Origin: Salinisphaera sp963835375
GTDB lineage: Bacteria; Pseudomonadota; Gammaproteobacteria; Nevskiales; Salinisphaeraceae
Direction of reading: 5' to 3'
NCBI GenBank assembly: GCA_963835375.1
Contig: CAWIGB010000013.1
Coordinates: 186,001-250,000 of the forward strand
Length of the DNA stretch: 64,000 nt
This document shows, in pieces, positions 39,923 to 48,884 of this stretch; the stretch's first letter is position 1; each line of letters starts with the position of its first letter. The position numbers and the translations under genes are program-made. The notes under the pieces are model-generated. The model was not told the DNA's origin. It saw only the letters and a program-made list of their open reading frames with translations, and ran no database searches.

Positions 39923-41360
39923 TCAGCCCTTCGAGCGGGCCGTAAGGCCGCTCAGCGGCTGCCCTTGCCGGAACAACACAACCTCTATCGTGTTGATCAG
40001 GATGAGCAGGTCGAGAAACAGGCTGCGATTCTTCACGTAATACAGATCGAGTTGCAGTTTCCCGTTGGCGTCATCGTCGGACGCGCCGTAGGGGTAGCCC
40101 AAGCTGAGCCCAGCCAGTCACCCCCGGTTTGACGCATTCGCGCACCCGATAATACGGCAAGACCGTGGTCAAATGCTCCACGAACTCGGGCCGCTCGGGC
40201 CGCGGCCCCACCAGGCTCATATCGCCAATGAAAACATTCCACAGCTGCGGCAGCTCATCAATGCGCAGTTTGCGAATGATGTGACCCACTCGTGTGATGC
40301 GCGGATCATCCTGCGTCGCCCACTGCGGGCCGGACATTGCTTCGGCATCAGTGCGCATGCTGCGGAACTTGTATATCGGGAATTCACGACCATTAAGACC
40401 GACCCGCGTCTGGCGGAACAACACCGGCGCGGTCAGGCCATCCTCAACCTTGATCGCGATCGCCGCAATGACCATGAACGGCCAGAGCACGAGAAGCAAC
40501 GCCAGCGACGCCAACAAATCCAGCAAGCGCTTCAGCACGTTATCAACCGCCCCTTGGCGAAAACCGTGCGAAAAGATGATCCAGCTCGGCTGCAAGAGCT
40601 CGGTCTTCACCTTTCCGGTCTGTCGTTCATAAAACGTGAGCATGTCCACTACGTTGATGCCGGACACGCGACACTCGATCAGCGCATCCGACGGAAAATT
40701 ACGGCGGCGATCATCCATGGCCACGACCACTTCGTCGATATCATGTCGGTGGGCGTATTCTGAAAGCGTCGTATCGACGCGGCACTGCAGCGAATCGGCA
40801 ACCTTGACCTGCTCACCCTCGATCACCGCGCAGCCCACGAGATTGAACAGCGAGTGATCGCTGCGGCGCCGCATGAAAGCCAGCAACTCGGCCGCATTGT
40901 CGCCTGCGCCGTAAAAAAGTACGCGCCATGGCGCCGATTTCTGATCGACGGTGGCATGGAAAACCATCTGTGCGACGGCAACGCCGATCAGCGACAGCAA
41001 GAGACTCAGGCCGAAGACGCCCCGGCCAAGGTAAAGACCGGGCAGCACGTAATAGACCACGATGGCCAAAACCGCACCGAAGACCAGAGCCACCACCACG
41101 CGGACGAACAACGCCAAGTAACGATTTTCGCGCTGCGGTCGATACAGCCCCATCGCGCTCAAACAAAGCACGATCACCACCGCATAGGCGACCGCCTTGA
41201 GCGTCATCAATGGGTAATCCGTAATGACCGAGGTATCGGCGGTGATGTATCGGATATTGACCGCTGCGAACACCGAGCCAATCAACAGCACGAAATGCAG
41301 CACGCCCAGCAAAAGAAACTTGACATGGACGTGGTGATTGAAAATACGAAGCGTATTCAT
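39923..41360 (-). CDS. initiating sugar transferase of the XrtA system (EpsB/WbaP-like, TIGR03013), frameshifted at 3' end
   Basis: The ATG at 41360 has GGGGA five bases upstream. Four membrane helices come first (FLLLGVLHFVLLIGSVFAAV etc.), then a Rossmann-like CoA-binding-type domain (VLFYGAGDNAAELLAFMRRR). The catalytic phosphoglycosyltransferase domain follows after one more helix, with the signatures PVLFRQTRVGLNGREF, KFRSMRTDAE, RIDELPQLWNVFIGDMSLVG and PRPERPEFV. Near 40096 an extra G in a GGG run ends the frame early. The true tail is YPYGASDDDANGKLQLDLYY, ending GLTARSKG at 39923. It attaches the first sugar-phosphate to undecaprenyl phosphate. As first gene of the - strand series, its upstream region probably drives the operon. 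Confidence 0.92.
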
Positions 41361-41471
41361 GAATCCCCAAGCATTGAAGGCGCCGACCGAGACGCATGAC
41401 GTTCGGACGAAGTCTCTCTCGCTAATTGTCACTATTGCGCGACATGTCGCCTCTACCCTAAACGGGCGGGC

Positions 41472-41486
41472 GCAGGCGGCGAACCA
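41472..41486 (-). promoter_or_regulatory. possible sigma-54 promoter for the exopolysaccharide operon
   Basis: On the - strand the sequence reads TGGTTCGCCGCCTGC, with GG and GC separated by ten bases and most of TGGCACG-N4-TTGC kept. It lies 112 bases before the sugar transferase start and about 80 bases downstream of the palindrome-like site at 41555-41571. The match is imperfect, so this is tentative. Confidence 0.35.
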
Positions 41487-41554
41487 GCCTGCTGAATGGC
41501 GGCGACTCTTGCGATCTCGATATTACCGCAATTGGCGGCTCGACGGTGGCGAAG

Positions 41555-41571
41555 CGTTAATTATTTCGACA
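41555..41571. promoter_or_regulatory. candidate PrsR binding site upstream of the exopolysaccharide operon
   Basis: CGTTAATTATTTCGACA matches 12 of 17 positions of the site TGTCAAATTCTTCGACA at 48885, with the half-site TTCGACA intact. It is centred about 103 bases before the start site predicted from the tentative promoter at 41472-41486. The spacing is like the proximal sites of the PEP-CTERM genes. Confidence 0.4.
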
Positions 41572-41901
41572 ATTTCGCCCTGAATTCTGAGGATCGTGCC
41601 AGCTGGCGCACTACAGCATCCGCGCCGTCAAGCGAAGTTGCGCATAACTTGGCGCTGAAATAATCTCATTACCAATCAAGACATTAAAAAAGACGCCGGA
41701 CGTCGATTCGGGCATGAGGGCTACCGGACGCAAACCGGCGGCCCGCCCCGCTTGCTCAATTGCGCGGGCGCTTGATCAACGTTATCAATCGCTTGGCGCG
41801 GAGCGAGCACGAGTGACAGGTTTTACGACACTCGACTGAAGCTAGAGCCGGGGCGCGCGGGAGGCTGAGTCGATCGCGAATGATCGATATTGCCCAATAA
41901 A

Positions 41902-41934
41902 AACCCCCGATGCCGTGAATCGGCATCGGGGGTT
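41902..41934 (-). terminator. rho-independent terminator after the small PEP-CTERM gene
   Basis: A 14-bp perfect stem (AACCCCCGATGCCG with CGGCATCGGGGGTT) and a 5-base loop are followed on the - strand by TTTTTATT. It sits 41 bases after the stop at 41975. This separates the PEP-CTERM gene from the operon beginning at 41360. Confidence 0.9.
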
Positions 41935-41974
41935 AACGCTAGCGCCGGGCGGCAATTGCCGCCCGAATACGGCA

Positions 41975-42295
41975 TCAGTCGTTAGAGGCGCGAATGCGCC
42001 GGCGGCGCGACGCTACGCCTATCCCGATCATCGCCAATCCGAGGCCAAACATGCCCCAGGTCGCCGGCTCGGGAACGTCATGCCTACCACCATAACTACC
42101 GATCCCACCATCGTGGAATCCATTCGTCTGATGATAGTTGGATCCATAAGAGAGCAGATATCCGGCCCCTTCGGGAGCCGAACCGCCCGACGATGTCGCC
42201 AGCGCCATGGGCGCCACGCTCATGGACAAGGCGACGACCGCGGCACGTGCCACCAAGCGGGCACGTCGAGATTTGCTAGTGATCGTGTTTTTCAT
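41975..42295 (-). CDS. small PEP-CTERM sorting-domain protein, Gly/Tyr/His-rich
   Basis: The ATG at 42295 has GGAG eight bases upstream. Only 106 residues: signal peptide (VARAAVVALSMSVAPMALA), a 40-residue mature part rich in G, S, Y and H (GYLLSYGSNYHQTNGFHDGG), then the exosortase signal VPEPATWGMFGLGLAMIGIG, a helix and RRRRIR tail. It is therefore a predicted substrate of XrtA. The minimal low-complexity mature part suggests a structural role in the matrix rather than an enzyme. Next to wecB and directly upstream of the exopolysaccharide operon, with its own strong terminator. Confidence 0.88.
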   Translation of the reverse strand: MKNTITSKSRRARLVARAAVVALSMSVAPMALATSSGGSAPEGAGYLLSYGSNYHQTNGFHDGGIGSYGGRHDVPEPATWGMFGLGLAMIGIGVASRRRRIRASND

Positions 42296-42322
42296 CGGAA
42301 AAACTCCAGTCCGCACGATTGC

Positions 42323-42336
42323 GCTTTAACTGAGCC
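42323..42336 (-). promoter_or_regulatory. weak sigma-54-like promoter before the small PEP-CTERM gene
   Basis: On the - strand, GGCTCAGTTAAAGC has the GG-N10-GC spacing but poor agreement otherwise. It lies 28 bases before the ATG at 42295. I report it only because a palindrome-like site is present 80 bases upstream. Confidence 0.25.
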
Positions 42337-42415
42337 CCAAGTATATCAAACTTTTCGAGGCGTCCAGCACCCTTGTCGGAAGCGCAATAAAATGGCGCCC
42401 GGATGGCGGTAAGAC

Positions 42416-42432
42416 TGTTTACTTTTTCGACA
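42416..42432. promoter_or_regulatory. candidate PrsR binding site upstream of the small PEP-CTERM gene
   Basis: TGTTTACTTTTTCGACA matches 13 of 17 positions of TGTCAAATTCTTCGACA and keeps the half-site TTCGACA, followed by ACCACG much as ACCGCG follows the 48885 site. It is in the gap between wecB and the PEP-CTERM gene. Confidence 0.5.
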
Positions 42433-42461
42433 ACCACGACTGCCTCCTCGCGAACACTCAG

Positions 42462-43568
42462 TCACATCCGACGCCTTAGGCTATCCACGATTCGAGCGGC
42501 GGCGCGGCCGTCCCACAACGCCGGGGGCCGATGAAGCGCGGTGGATCGCGTCGCCTTAGCCAGGACGGCATCCACCGCGTCACGGAGTTGATCACCGCGA
42601 ACCAGACGATTGGTGCCTTGCGTCAAAGTGATCGGTCGCTCTGTTGTCGTGCGTATCGTAAGACAGGGAATGCCGAGGTAAGTCGTTTCTTCCTGCATAC
42701 CTCCCGAATCGGTGATTGCGAGGGCGGCGCCGGTCAGGATGTTCATGAAACTCACATACCCCAGCGGCTCAACCAGTCGGATGCCAACGCATGCGTCCAG
42801 GCGCCGCCATAGCGCGGCCTCGTCGAGACGCGCCCGGGTACGCGGATGTACCGGAAACACCAGAGGCAGCTCGGCGCTGATACGAACAAGCGCATCCACC
42901 AACATCGACAGCTGTGCCGGATCATCCACATTTGACGGCCGATGCAGAGTGACCACGGCGTAACCGCCCGCAACCAGGCCCAGGCCTTCGCGGACTCGGG
43001 ACACCTCGATACGGGGACGCATGAATTCGAGCGTATCGATCATGATGTTACCGACGAAATCGATACGCTCTTCGGGAATGCCTTCAGAGCGGAGATTGTC
43101 GCCGGCATCATCCGAAGGCGTCCAGAGCACATCGGCCACCGCATCGGTCAGGATTCTGTTGACCTCTTCGGGCATGCTGCGATCGCGGCTTCGCAGCCCC
43201 GCCTCGACGTGCCCGACGCGAATCCCAATCTTGGTCGCGGCAAGCGAACAGGCAAGCGTGGCATTGACGTCGCCCACCACGATCGCCCAATCGGGGCGAT
43301 GCTCAAGACAGATGCGCTCATAAGCCATGAGCGTACGCCCTGTCTGTTCAGCATGCGTTCCACTGCCGATCCCGAGATGCAAATCAGGCTTGGGAAGCGC
43401 GAAGTCAGTGAAAAAGGCGGCCGACATATTCTCATCGTAGTGCTGCCCCGTGTGTATCAGCCGCACATCGCACCACGACTCGCGAGCCAGGGCGTGAAAC
43501 AGCGGAGCAATCTTGATGAAGTTCGGTCGCGCCGCGGCGACAAGATCAATATCCAGCTTTACGCCCAT
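42462..43568 (-). CDS. wecB: UDP-N-acetylglucosamine 2-epimerase (non-hydrolysing)
   Basis: This 368-residue GT-B fold enzyme has AARPNFIKIAPLFHAL (N-terminal substrate loop; E. coli has GTRPEAIKMAP), HTGQHYDENMS, VGDVNATLACSLAATKIGI, HVEAGLRSRDRSMPEEVNR and the C-terminal ITDSGGMQEETTYLGIPCLT. It converts UDP-GlcNAc to UDP-ManNAc in the cytoplasm and so supplies an N-acetylmannosamine (or ManNAcA) donor for the polymer, in line with the deacetylase of the operon. The deviation from the usual GTRPE is common in this lineage of WecB-like enzymes. Confidence 0.92.
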   Translation of the reverse strand: MGVKLDIDLVAAARPNFIKIAPLFHALARESWCDVRLIHTGQHYDENMSAAFFTDFALPKPDLHLGIGSGTHAEQTGRTLMAYERICLEHRPDWAIVVGDVNATLACSLAATKIGIRVGHVEAGLRSRDRSMPEEVNRILTDAVADVLWTPSDDAGDNLRSEGIPEERIDFVGNIMIDTLEFMRPRIEVSRVREGLGLVAGGYAVVTLHRPSNVDDPAQLSMLVDALVRISAELPLVFPVHPRTRARLDEAALWRRLDACVGIRLVEPLGYVSFMNILTGAALAITDSGGMQEETTYLGIPCLTIRTTTERPITLTQGTNRLVRGDQLRDAVDAVLAKATRSTALHRPPALWDGRAAARIVDSLRRRM

Positions 43569-43685
43569 GCGCTCCCGCGATCGAGACTGTTATCAAAGCC
43601 AACGACAGCATAGCTTACCGCACCGCCCATGGCCCGAGCAGTGCCGCGAACCAAGCAGCTTGACTCGCAACACTCTGTAGAACAG

Positions 43686-45323
43686 TCAACGCGGCACCAC
43701 CGCAAAGTTCGGGTAGTTGGAGTAATCCGGTTTGACCGAGCGACTCGAGAAAACAGACCAGGCTTCGCCAGACCTGTCGATGCCGCTGTTTGCAGCAGCG
43801 GCAAGCGCGATCTGCAGATTCGACGGGAAACCCGTTGCGGAGCTCGAATAGCCATCCATTTCGCCGATCTGCTGCGTACTAGTCGACGAACTCATCGCGT
43901 TGGCCATCTCCTGAGAGTCGCACTTCAGGCCGGCCAGCGTTGGATAAGTTGCCTTGTATACCTGAGCAAGATCCGAATACTGCGGCGCCCCCCGCGAGTC
44001 GCGAACCTGGAACTTGTAGCCAGATGCCTCCAGCCAACAGAACCCGCTCGTCGCCCCCTCTTTGGCCGAGGTCATTAAACCGACCTGGAATTTAGCCATC
44101 CACTGCAACAACGTCTCGGCCTCCGGCACCCCTTGTTCCGCCGCATGACCCACCGCCCAAGTGAAGAAATCCTGCTGCCAGGGTGCGATACCGACTTCTG
44201 TCGCACCATTGAGCGGGTAAATGATCGCCTCGCCTCCATCCAGCACATGCAGGGGATGGGCAGACGACTTATCAACGTACGTATTGATGTAGTCGTCCAC
44301 AATGTACTTGATCTGATCCGTGAAATAACGTTTCAACGGATCCTTGTCGGGCGTAGCGAACGCCGCATCGGAGATGCTGCGCAGCGCCCATGCCTGACCA
44401 CGGACCTGAGGATTGGCGCCGATCAAACGCCCCTTGGTGTAGTTGCGATATTCCGGATTGGTCCAGAGCTGGTCATAGCTCGCTTCAAACTGCATCTCTT
44501 CGAGGTAATAGAAGTCGCCGGTAACAAGGTACGGTACGTAACCGATCGACGGCTGATGCGCTATTTCGAACCGGTTCGGATTGCTGCAGTCACCGGCACA
44601 AGTCGGCAACAGATCTTTAGCGAAGTCCCCACCTGCCTGGCTTGCCCAATTATAATCGGCGATCGTGATATAGGGATGGTCGACGATGGTGACGGGCCGA
44701 CCAGTCGCACCATCCCTGTAATGAAATCCATAGCCACCGGCTGCGTTGTCATTCGCCAACATCCATGCGAAGGCACGCCGATCGCCGGAGACCACATACG
44801 TGGAAGTCCATCTCGGCAAGGGGCCTATGCCCGCCTGCGCTCCGGTCGCCCCCATGTCGGGGGTCTGGTCCAGATTCGTCATCGGTTCCGCAGCCTGCGG
44901 AACCGAGTCAAGAAACTGGTTGGACGGCTGTAAGTTTGCGTACCTGGAAACCGCTTTCGACCGCTGCAGATAAGCGGTCGATACGCCCGCGAAGTATCGG
45001 TGACGGCCCCGGGTCCACAGCACTTTATGCCAGCGCGTCTGGGTGTACTGAGTCAACCCGGTAATCGAGTAACTGTTCTCACCAACAGTGATCTTGGCAT
45101 TATAAGACTCGTTATTAGGAGCGACTGCGTAAGTCTGGTCGTTTTCGATCACCGAATCGACGCGGACGTTGGCGATGCTTCCATCGGCGGCACGATAGGC
45201 TCGTACGTTAAAAAAAACACGTAAACGCGGTGCTTTATCATTGCCGTCCATGAGCGCGGCGGGCACGATCCATTCGCTCATGTAAGACGCAGCCCTGCGG
45301 GACAGGCTCCCTGCAAAGAACAA
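43686..45323 (-). CDS. 5'-truncated paralogue (B) of the large secreted protein at 4870-7062
   Basis: The open frame of about 545 residues aligns from SEWIVPAALM onward with residue 185 or so of the 5-7 kb protein (SEWIVGAPPE). Shared blocks include RWHKVLW, ATGAQAGIGPLPRW, YLVTGDFYYLEEM, NPEYRNYTKGR, QVRGQAWALRSISDAA, PWQQDFFTWAVGH, FCWLEASGYKFQVRDS and FAVVPR at the end. The signal peptide and first domain are missing: the only in-frame start is a TTG within unrelated Arg/Ala-rich sequence, and I find no trace of the missing part in the other frames up to 45826. Probably a pseudogene or 5'-replaced copy. Confidence 0.6.
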   Translation of the reverse strand: MFFAGSLSRRAASYMSEWIVPAALMDGNDKAPRLRVFFNVRAYRAADGSIANVRVDSVIENDQTYAVAPNNESYNAKITVGENSYSITGLTQYTQTRWHKVLWTRGRHRYFAGVSTAYLQRSKAVSRYANLQPSNQFLDSVPQAAEPMTNLDQTPDMGATGAQAGIGPLPRWTSTYVVSGDRRAFAWMLANDNAAGGYGFHYRDGATGRPVTIVDHPYITIADYNWASQAGGDFAKDLLPTCAGDCSNPNRFEIAHQPSIGYVPYLVTGDFYYLEEMQFEASYDQLWTNPEYRNYTKGRLIGANPQVRGQAWALRSISDAAFATPDKDPLKRYFTDQIKYIVDDYINTYVDKSSAHPLHVLDGGEAIIYPLNGATEVGIAPWQQDFFTWAVGHAAEQGVPEAETLLQWMAKFQVGLMTSAKEGATSGFCWLEASGYKFQVRDSRGAPQYSDLAQVYKATYPTLAGLKCDSQEMANAMSSSTSTQQIGEMDGYSSSATGFPSNLQIALAAAANSGIDRSGEAWSVFSSRSVKPDYSNYPNFAVVPR

Positions 45324-45826
45324 GAGACCCCACCCCGGGGTTGCCGCTCGCTTGTGTCGTGCGACTGCGCTGGACGCGCTGCGCCTTTCCTTGCCAAGGA
45401 ACAGCCGCTGGCGCGATCCCTCAGTTCGCTGCTCAACTGCAATATGATTTGCACGTCGAAAAGACGGCTATGCAGGCTGCAACACAAGCGACCCAACACG
45501 ATCTCGCGGCCAGAAACCTAACCCGATGAGGGGGCAGGTGGAGCGCAGGCCGAAAACTGCAGTTACATGCAACGCGTTGTCGATGGGCTCGTGATTACGC
45601 GTAGACGCCTCATATCGCGCACAACCCCACCAATGCATGATGCTCAAGGCTGGCCCTAGCAATCCAATAGAAAATGAACGCGCTCGACAATCAACCCGAG
45701 CGTTAACCGCTGGGAAACCGACAGCGGCAAAAAAGCGTTCCGCGCGACGGCTCCACTTGACAGCTTTTACGTCTGTTCGGCAAGGCCCCGGGCCGGGGCC
45801 TTGCCGGATCGATTACTACCCGGCCG
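45324..45826. other. intergenic stretch without recognisable gene
   Basis: Lies between the truncated paralogue B and putP. I see no start for paralogue B, no PEP-CTERM sequence and no clear promoter. A 9-bp-stem hairpin at 45781-45803 (below) is the only structure. The stretch may hold the decayed 5' end of B or a rearrangement scar. Confidence 0.5.
45781..45803 (-). terminator. GC-rich hairpin after putP, possible terminator
   Basis: CAAGGCCCC and GGGGCCTTG form a 9-bp perfect stem with a 5-base loop, 24 bases past the putP stop. No T-run follows on the - strand, so it is only a weak terminator candidate. Confidence 0.4.
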
Positions 45827-47320
45827 TCAGTTCGTCTCGAGCGCGCGGTACTCGCCGTGCGACTCGGTCATGAGACTCACGACAAAGATGGCGACCCACG
45901 CCACGATGAAGCCCGGGATGATTTCATAGACCCCCGGCCCACCTAGGAAACTGCCGTCCCATCCCATCGAGATCCAGAAAATCACGGTGACCGCACCAGC
46001 GATCAAGCCAGCGACTGCGCCGCTGCCGGACATCCGACGCCAGGTGAGCGACAGTATCATTAGCGGCCCGAATGCAGCCCCGAAGCCAGCCCAGGCATGG
46101 CTGACCAGCCCGAGAACCTGCGAGTTGGGATTGCGCGCTATGAATGCAGCGGTCACGCCGACCAGCAGTACGCTGAGCCGGCCGATCAACACGCTTTCGC
46201 GCTCGCTTGCATCCTTGTGCAGAAACAGCCGATAAAAATCCTCAGTGAGCGAAGAGGACGAGACCAGAAGCTGGCTGGAGATCGTGCTCATGATCGCCGC
46301 CAACAGCGCCGCGTAAAGGAAGCCGGTGATCAGCGGGTTGAACAGCAGGCGCGACAGGATGATGAAGATCGTCTCGGGGTCATCAACAGACAGCCCATTA
46401 CGCACAGCATAAGCTCGACCGAATATACCCAGGCTGATGGCACCCGCCAGCGAGATGAACATCCACGTCATGCCGATGTTACGGGCTTTCGGCACTTCGG
46501 CTACTGAGCGAACCGCCATGAAGCGAACGATGATGTGCGGCTGGCCGAAATAGCCCAACCCCCATGTCACGGCCGATAAAAATCCGATGATCGTCAACCC
46601 GTGCGTCCAGGAAAGGAAGTTCGGGTCCACTCCGGCCAACGTTTGCGAGGCCTGAGAGTATCCGCCGCCGCCACTGCCGAACAGCACGACGATGGGCATC
46701 AGCACCAGGGCCACCATCATGATGCAGCCCTGGACGAAATCAGTGAGGCTCACCGCCAGAAACCCACCCACGACGGTATAGGTCAGCACGATTATCAGCG
46801 TCAGCCAGACGCCCACAGCGTACTCGCTGAGCGAGCCGATATGGATAAGCCCACCAAACGCGCTGGTGAACAGTTTGCCACCTGCAACCAGACCCGAAGC
46901 GGTATACACCGCGAAAAACACGACGATAATGATCGCCGATACGGTGCGGAGCGCCATGGCCTTGCTCGGGAAGCGATTGGCCAGAAATTCAGGGATGGTC
47001 AGGCTATTGTCGTAGCGTTCGGTCTGCTCGCGCAGGCGAGGTGCCACGACGATCCAGTTCACGAAAGCCCCCACGAACAGGCCGATACCGATCCACGCCT
47101 GGACCAAACCCGCCACATAGAGCGCCCCGGGCAAGCCCAGAAGCAGCCAGCCACTCATGTCTGATGCGCCGGCGGACAGCGCGGCAACCGCCGGACTGAG
47201 ATTCCGCCCACCGAGCATGTACTCTTCGGACGAAGCGGTGGATTTACGCCAAGCGTAGAAGCCTATGCCAAGCATCAAAAGAAAATAAAGGATCAAGCTG
47301 ATCCATACACCGATTGCCAT
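45827..47320 (-). CDS. putP: sodium/proline symporter (SSS family)
   Basis: The 497 residues carry about 13 membrane helices. FYAWRKSTASSEEYMLGGRN, LSAGASDMSGWLLLGLPGAL (the PutP sodium/proline binding segment) and LTIPEFLANRF are characteristic. It imports proline with Na+, as nutrient or osmoprotectant. It is unrelated to polysaccharide synthesis and seems to sit by chance between the truncated paralogue B and the PEP-CTERM genes. Its length equals E. coli PutP (502). Confidence 0.92.
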   Translation of the reverse strand: MAIGVWISLILYFLLMLGIGFYAWRKSTASSEEYMLGGRNLSPAVAALSAGASDMSGWLLLGLPGALYVAGLVQAWIGIGLFVGAFVNWIVVAPRLREQTERYDNSLTIPEFLANRFPSKAMALRTVSAIIIVVFFAVYTASGLVAGGKLFTSAFGGLIHIGSLSEYAVGVWLTLIIVLTYTVVGGFLAVSLTDFVQGCIMMVALVLMPIVVLFGSGGGGYSQASQTLAGVDPNFLSWTHGLTIIGFLSAVTWGLGYFGQPHIIVRFMAVRSVAEVPKARNIGMTWMFISLAGAISLGIFGRAYAVRNGLSVDDPETIFIILSRLLFNPLITGFLYAALLAAIMSTISSQLLVSSSSLTEDFYRLFLHKDASERESVLIGRLSVLLVGVTAAFIARNPNSQVLGLVSHAWAGFGAAFGPLMILSLTWRRMSGSGAVAGLIAGAVTVIFWISMGWDGSFLGGPGVYEIIPGFIVAWVAIFVVSLMTESHGEYRALETN

Positions 47321-47847
47321 GACGCTCCCCCTGGTTAGCCGATTGAGTATTAGCCCTCGCTTTACACTTTACCCTTTCTTTTGCGAATAACCAGCGCCAT
47401 GAACACCTGGTGCTGGTAGCGCCTGGGTCTTCAGGGCGCCGAAAACGCGTACCGCCGCGGTTTTCGGCTCGCAACCTTGTATTGCTTCGACATTAGTCGC
47501 CTATGCGATAAGGCGGGGCGCAACATGAGGCATACGTTTTCACAAAAAACGATAGCTTGTGCCCCGCCCGGGCGACAGGGTTGCAACCCGCGAGCGAATT
47601 CGTCCGTGCGCCGTGTCGCAACTGGTGACACCTCGGCGATGAGCACCCTGCTCCACGCGGGGCTTGAAGTGCGACCGGTCTTCAGAAGGTGACTACAGCA
47701 CTCGGCCTGCGTGGCCAGCGCTGGTCGGCGCTCCCGAGGGCAGAGCTCCGTCGTGCTCGCTCCAACAGAAACGGCCCGCCGAGAAGGCGGGCCGTTTCTG
47801 GCCACCCCGTGTGGCCGACTACACAAAGGCAGTCATAGCGAGGGCAT
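47321..47847. other. intergenic stretch without recognisable gene
   Basis: Between putP and the first DUF4114-like PEP-CTERM gene. It contains the putP upstream region and the terminator at 47769-47800. Short open frames here look random and have no recognisable motif or ribosome-binding site. Confidence 0.5.
47769..47800 (-). terminator. terminator hairpin downstream of a PEP-CTERM gene
   Basis: AAACGGCCCGCC pairs perfectly with GGCGGGCCGTTT around a short loop, followed on the - strand by CTGTTGG. It lies about 50 bases after the stop at 47848. The stem is symmetrical, so it could act in both directions. Confidence 0.75.
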
Positions 47848-48613
47848 TCAGACGTCGCGCTTCTGCATGCGACGAGCGGCAAACCCGATCATGAGCAGGC
47901 CAACCCCGAACATGGCGATCGACGACGGCTCCGGCACGGGGCGAACCGACTCGACGGTCGCCACGTAGTCCTGGTAATCGTTGTCGGTGCCATCTTCCCA
48001 GCCGAACAGGTACTCGTTCATCAGCAACGAGCCGCTGTTGTCGCCCTGATAGCCGACCATGCGGTCACTACCACCGTTGAGCTTGCTGTCCGAGTAATAG
48101 GTGTTGCCACCAATGGTCAGAAAGTAGCCAAACACACTCGACCCAAGGTTGGCCGATTGCAGATTGCTCTCTTGCCCGTACTCACATCCTGCGTGTAGGC
48201 GCTGAACTTCCCGCTGCCGAGGTAGTTCAAAAAGCCTTTGGTATTTGTGTCGGTATTCGGGCCGAGCTTTCGGACCGACCGTATAGCAGGTTCAGCTTGG
48301 TCGACGGATCGTAGATGCTGTAAGCGCCGAACGTCGCGTTAGCGGGATTCGCCGTCCACGTGGCCTGCAGAACGCTGTTGCTGCTGCCATTGGCCCCACC
48401 GGTCCAGTGCGCGTTGTTGACCTGCGGAGAATTGGCATTCAGGTCGGAGAACAGCGCGCCGTTATTATCGGTCGGCGTGTTGGCTATATCGTAGAGCGAC
48501 GGCTCGCTGCCCGTATTCGTATTGACGTCGATCTGACTGGCGAAAGCGGTGCCGGCGAAAGCCATGGCGGCAACGACAGCAGCCGAACCATAAAACATTT
48601 TCATCATCATCAT
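47848..48613 (-). CDS. PEP-CTERM sorting-domain protein with DUF4114-like C-terminal region, two frameshifts
   Basis: The start is one of four consecutive ATGs at 48613-48602; GGGAAG lies close upstream. Signal peptide SAAVVAAMAFAGTAFA. The frame breaks twice: near 48270 it must shift to read LGPNTDTNTKGFLNYLGSGK then FSAYTQDVSTG, and near 48170 again to read ESNLQSANLGSSVFGYFLTI. The end is LMNEYLFGWEDGTDNDYQDY, VATVESVRP and the exosortase signal VPEPSSIAMFGVGLLMIGFA with RRMQKRD. About 255 residues when joined. The acidic NEYLFGWED-DYQDYV block resembles the DUF4114 Ca-binding type. Its paralogue is at 49721. Predicted XrtA substrate. Confidence 0.82.
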
Positions 48614-48668
48614 CAGCTTCCCGTATTGGGATGAGTGGACCGCCGAAATCACTCGGCTACGGGCTTGC

Positions 48669-48686
48669 AAGCAACGTATGTGCCAA
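48669..48686 (-). promoter_or_regulatory. sigma-54 promoter of PEP-CTERM gene (48613)
   Basis: The - strand reads TTGGCACATACGTTGCTT, with nearly all of the consensus TGGCACG-N4-TTGC(A/T) and exactly ten bases between GG and GC. It lies about 55 bases before the ATG cluster. An A/T-rich tract follows upstream (48685-48735), suitable for bending. Confidence 0.85.
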
Positions 48687-48744
48687 ATATTTTTTTATTT
48701 TATTTCAGCGCCTTGCAAATTTTTGTAAAGCGCACAATAGTGAT

Positions 48745-48761
48745 TGGCAATTTTCCCGACG
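48745..48761. promoter_or_regulatory. degenerate proximal PrsR-type site of PEP-CTERM gene (48613)
   Basis: TGGCAATTTTCCCGACG matches 11 of 17 positions of the 48885 site. Alone this would be weak, but it is centred about 94 bases before the predicted start site. The paralogous gene at 50464 has a site at the same distance (95). Confidence 0.4.
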
Positions 48762-48884
48762 GGTGGATCAACCCTGTATTGGTTTATCGGCGTTGCCTAT
48801 CAATCACTACAAACCAATGCTCGGCCTAAGCTGCTGTTCTTACTATCGCTCACTGATAAGGAGAGCTTCGCTGCTGTGTCGAGC

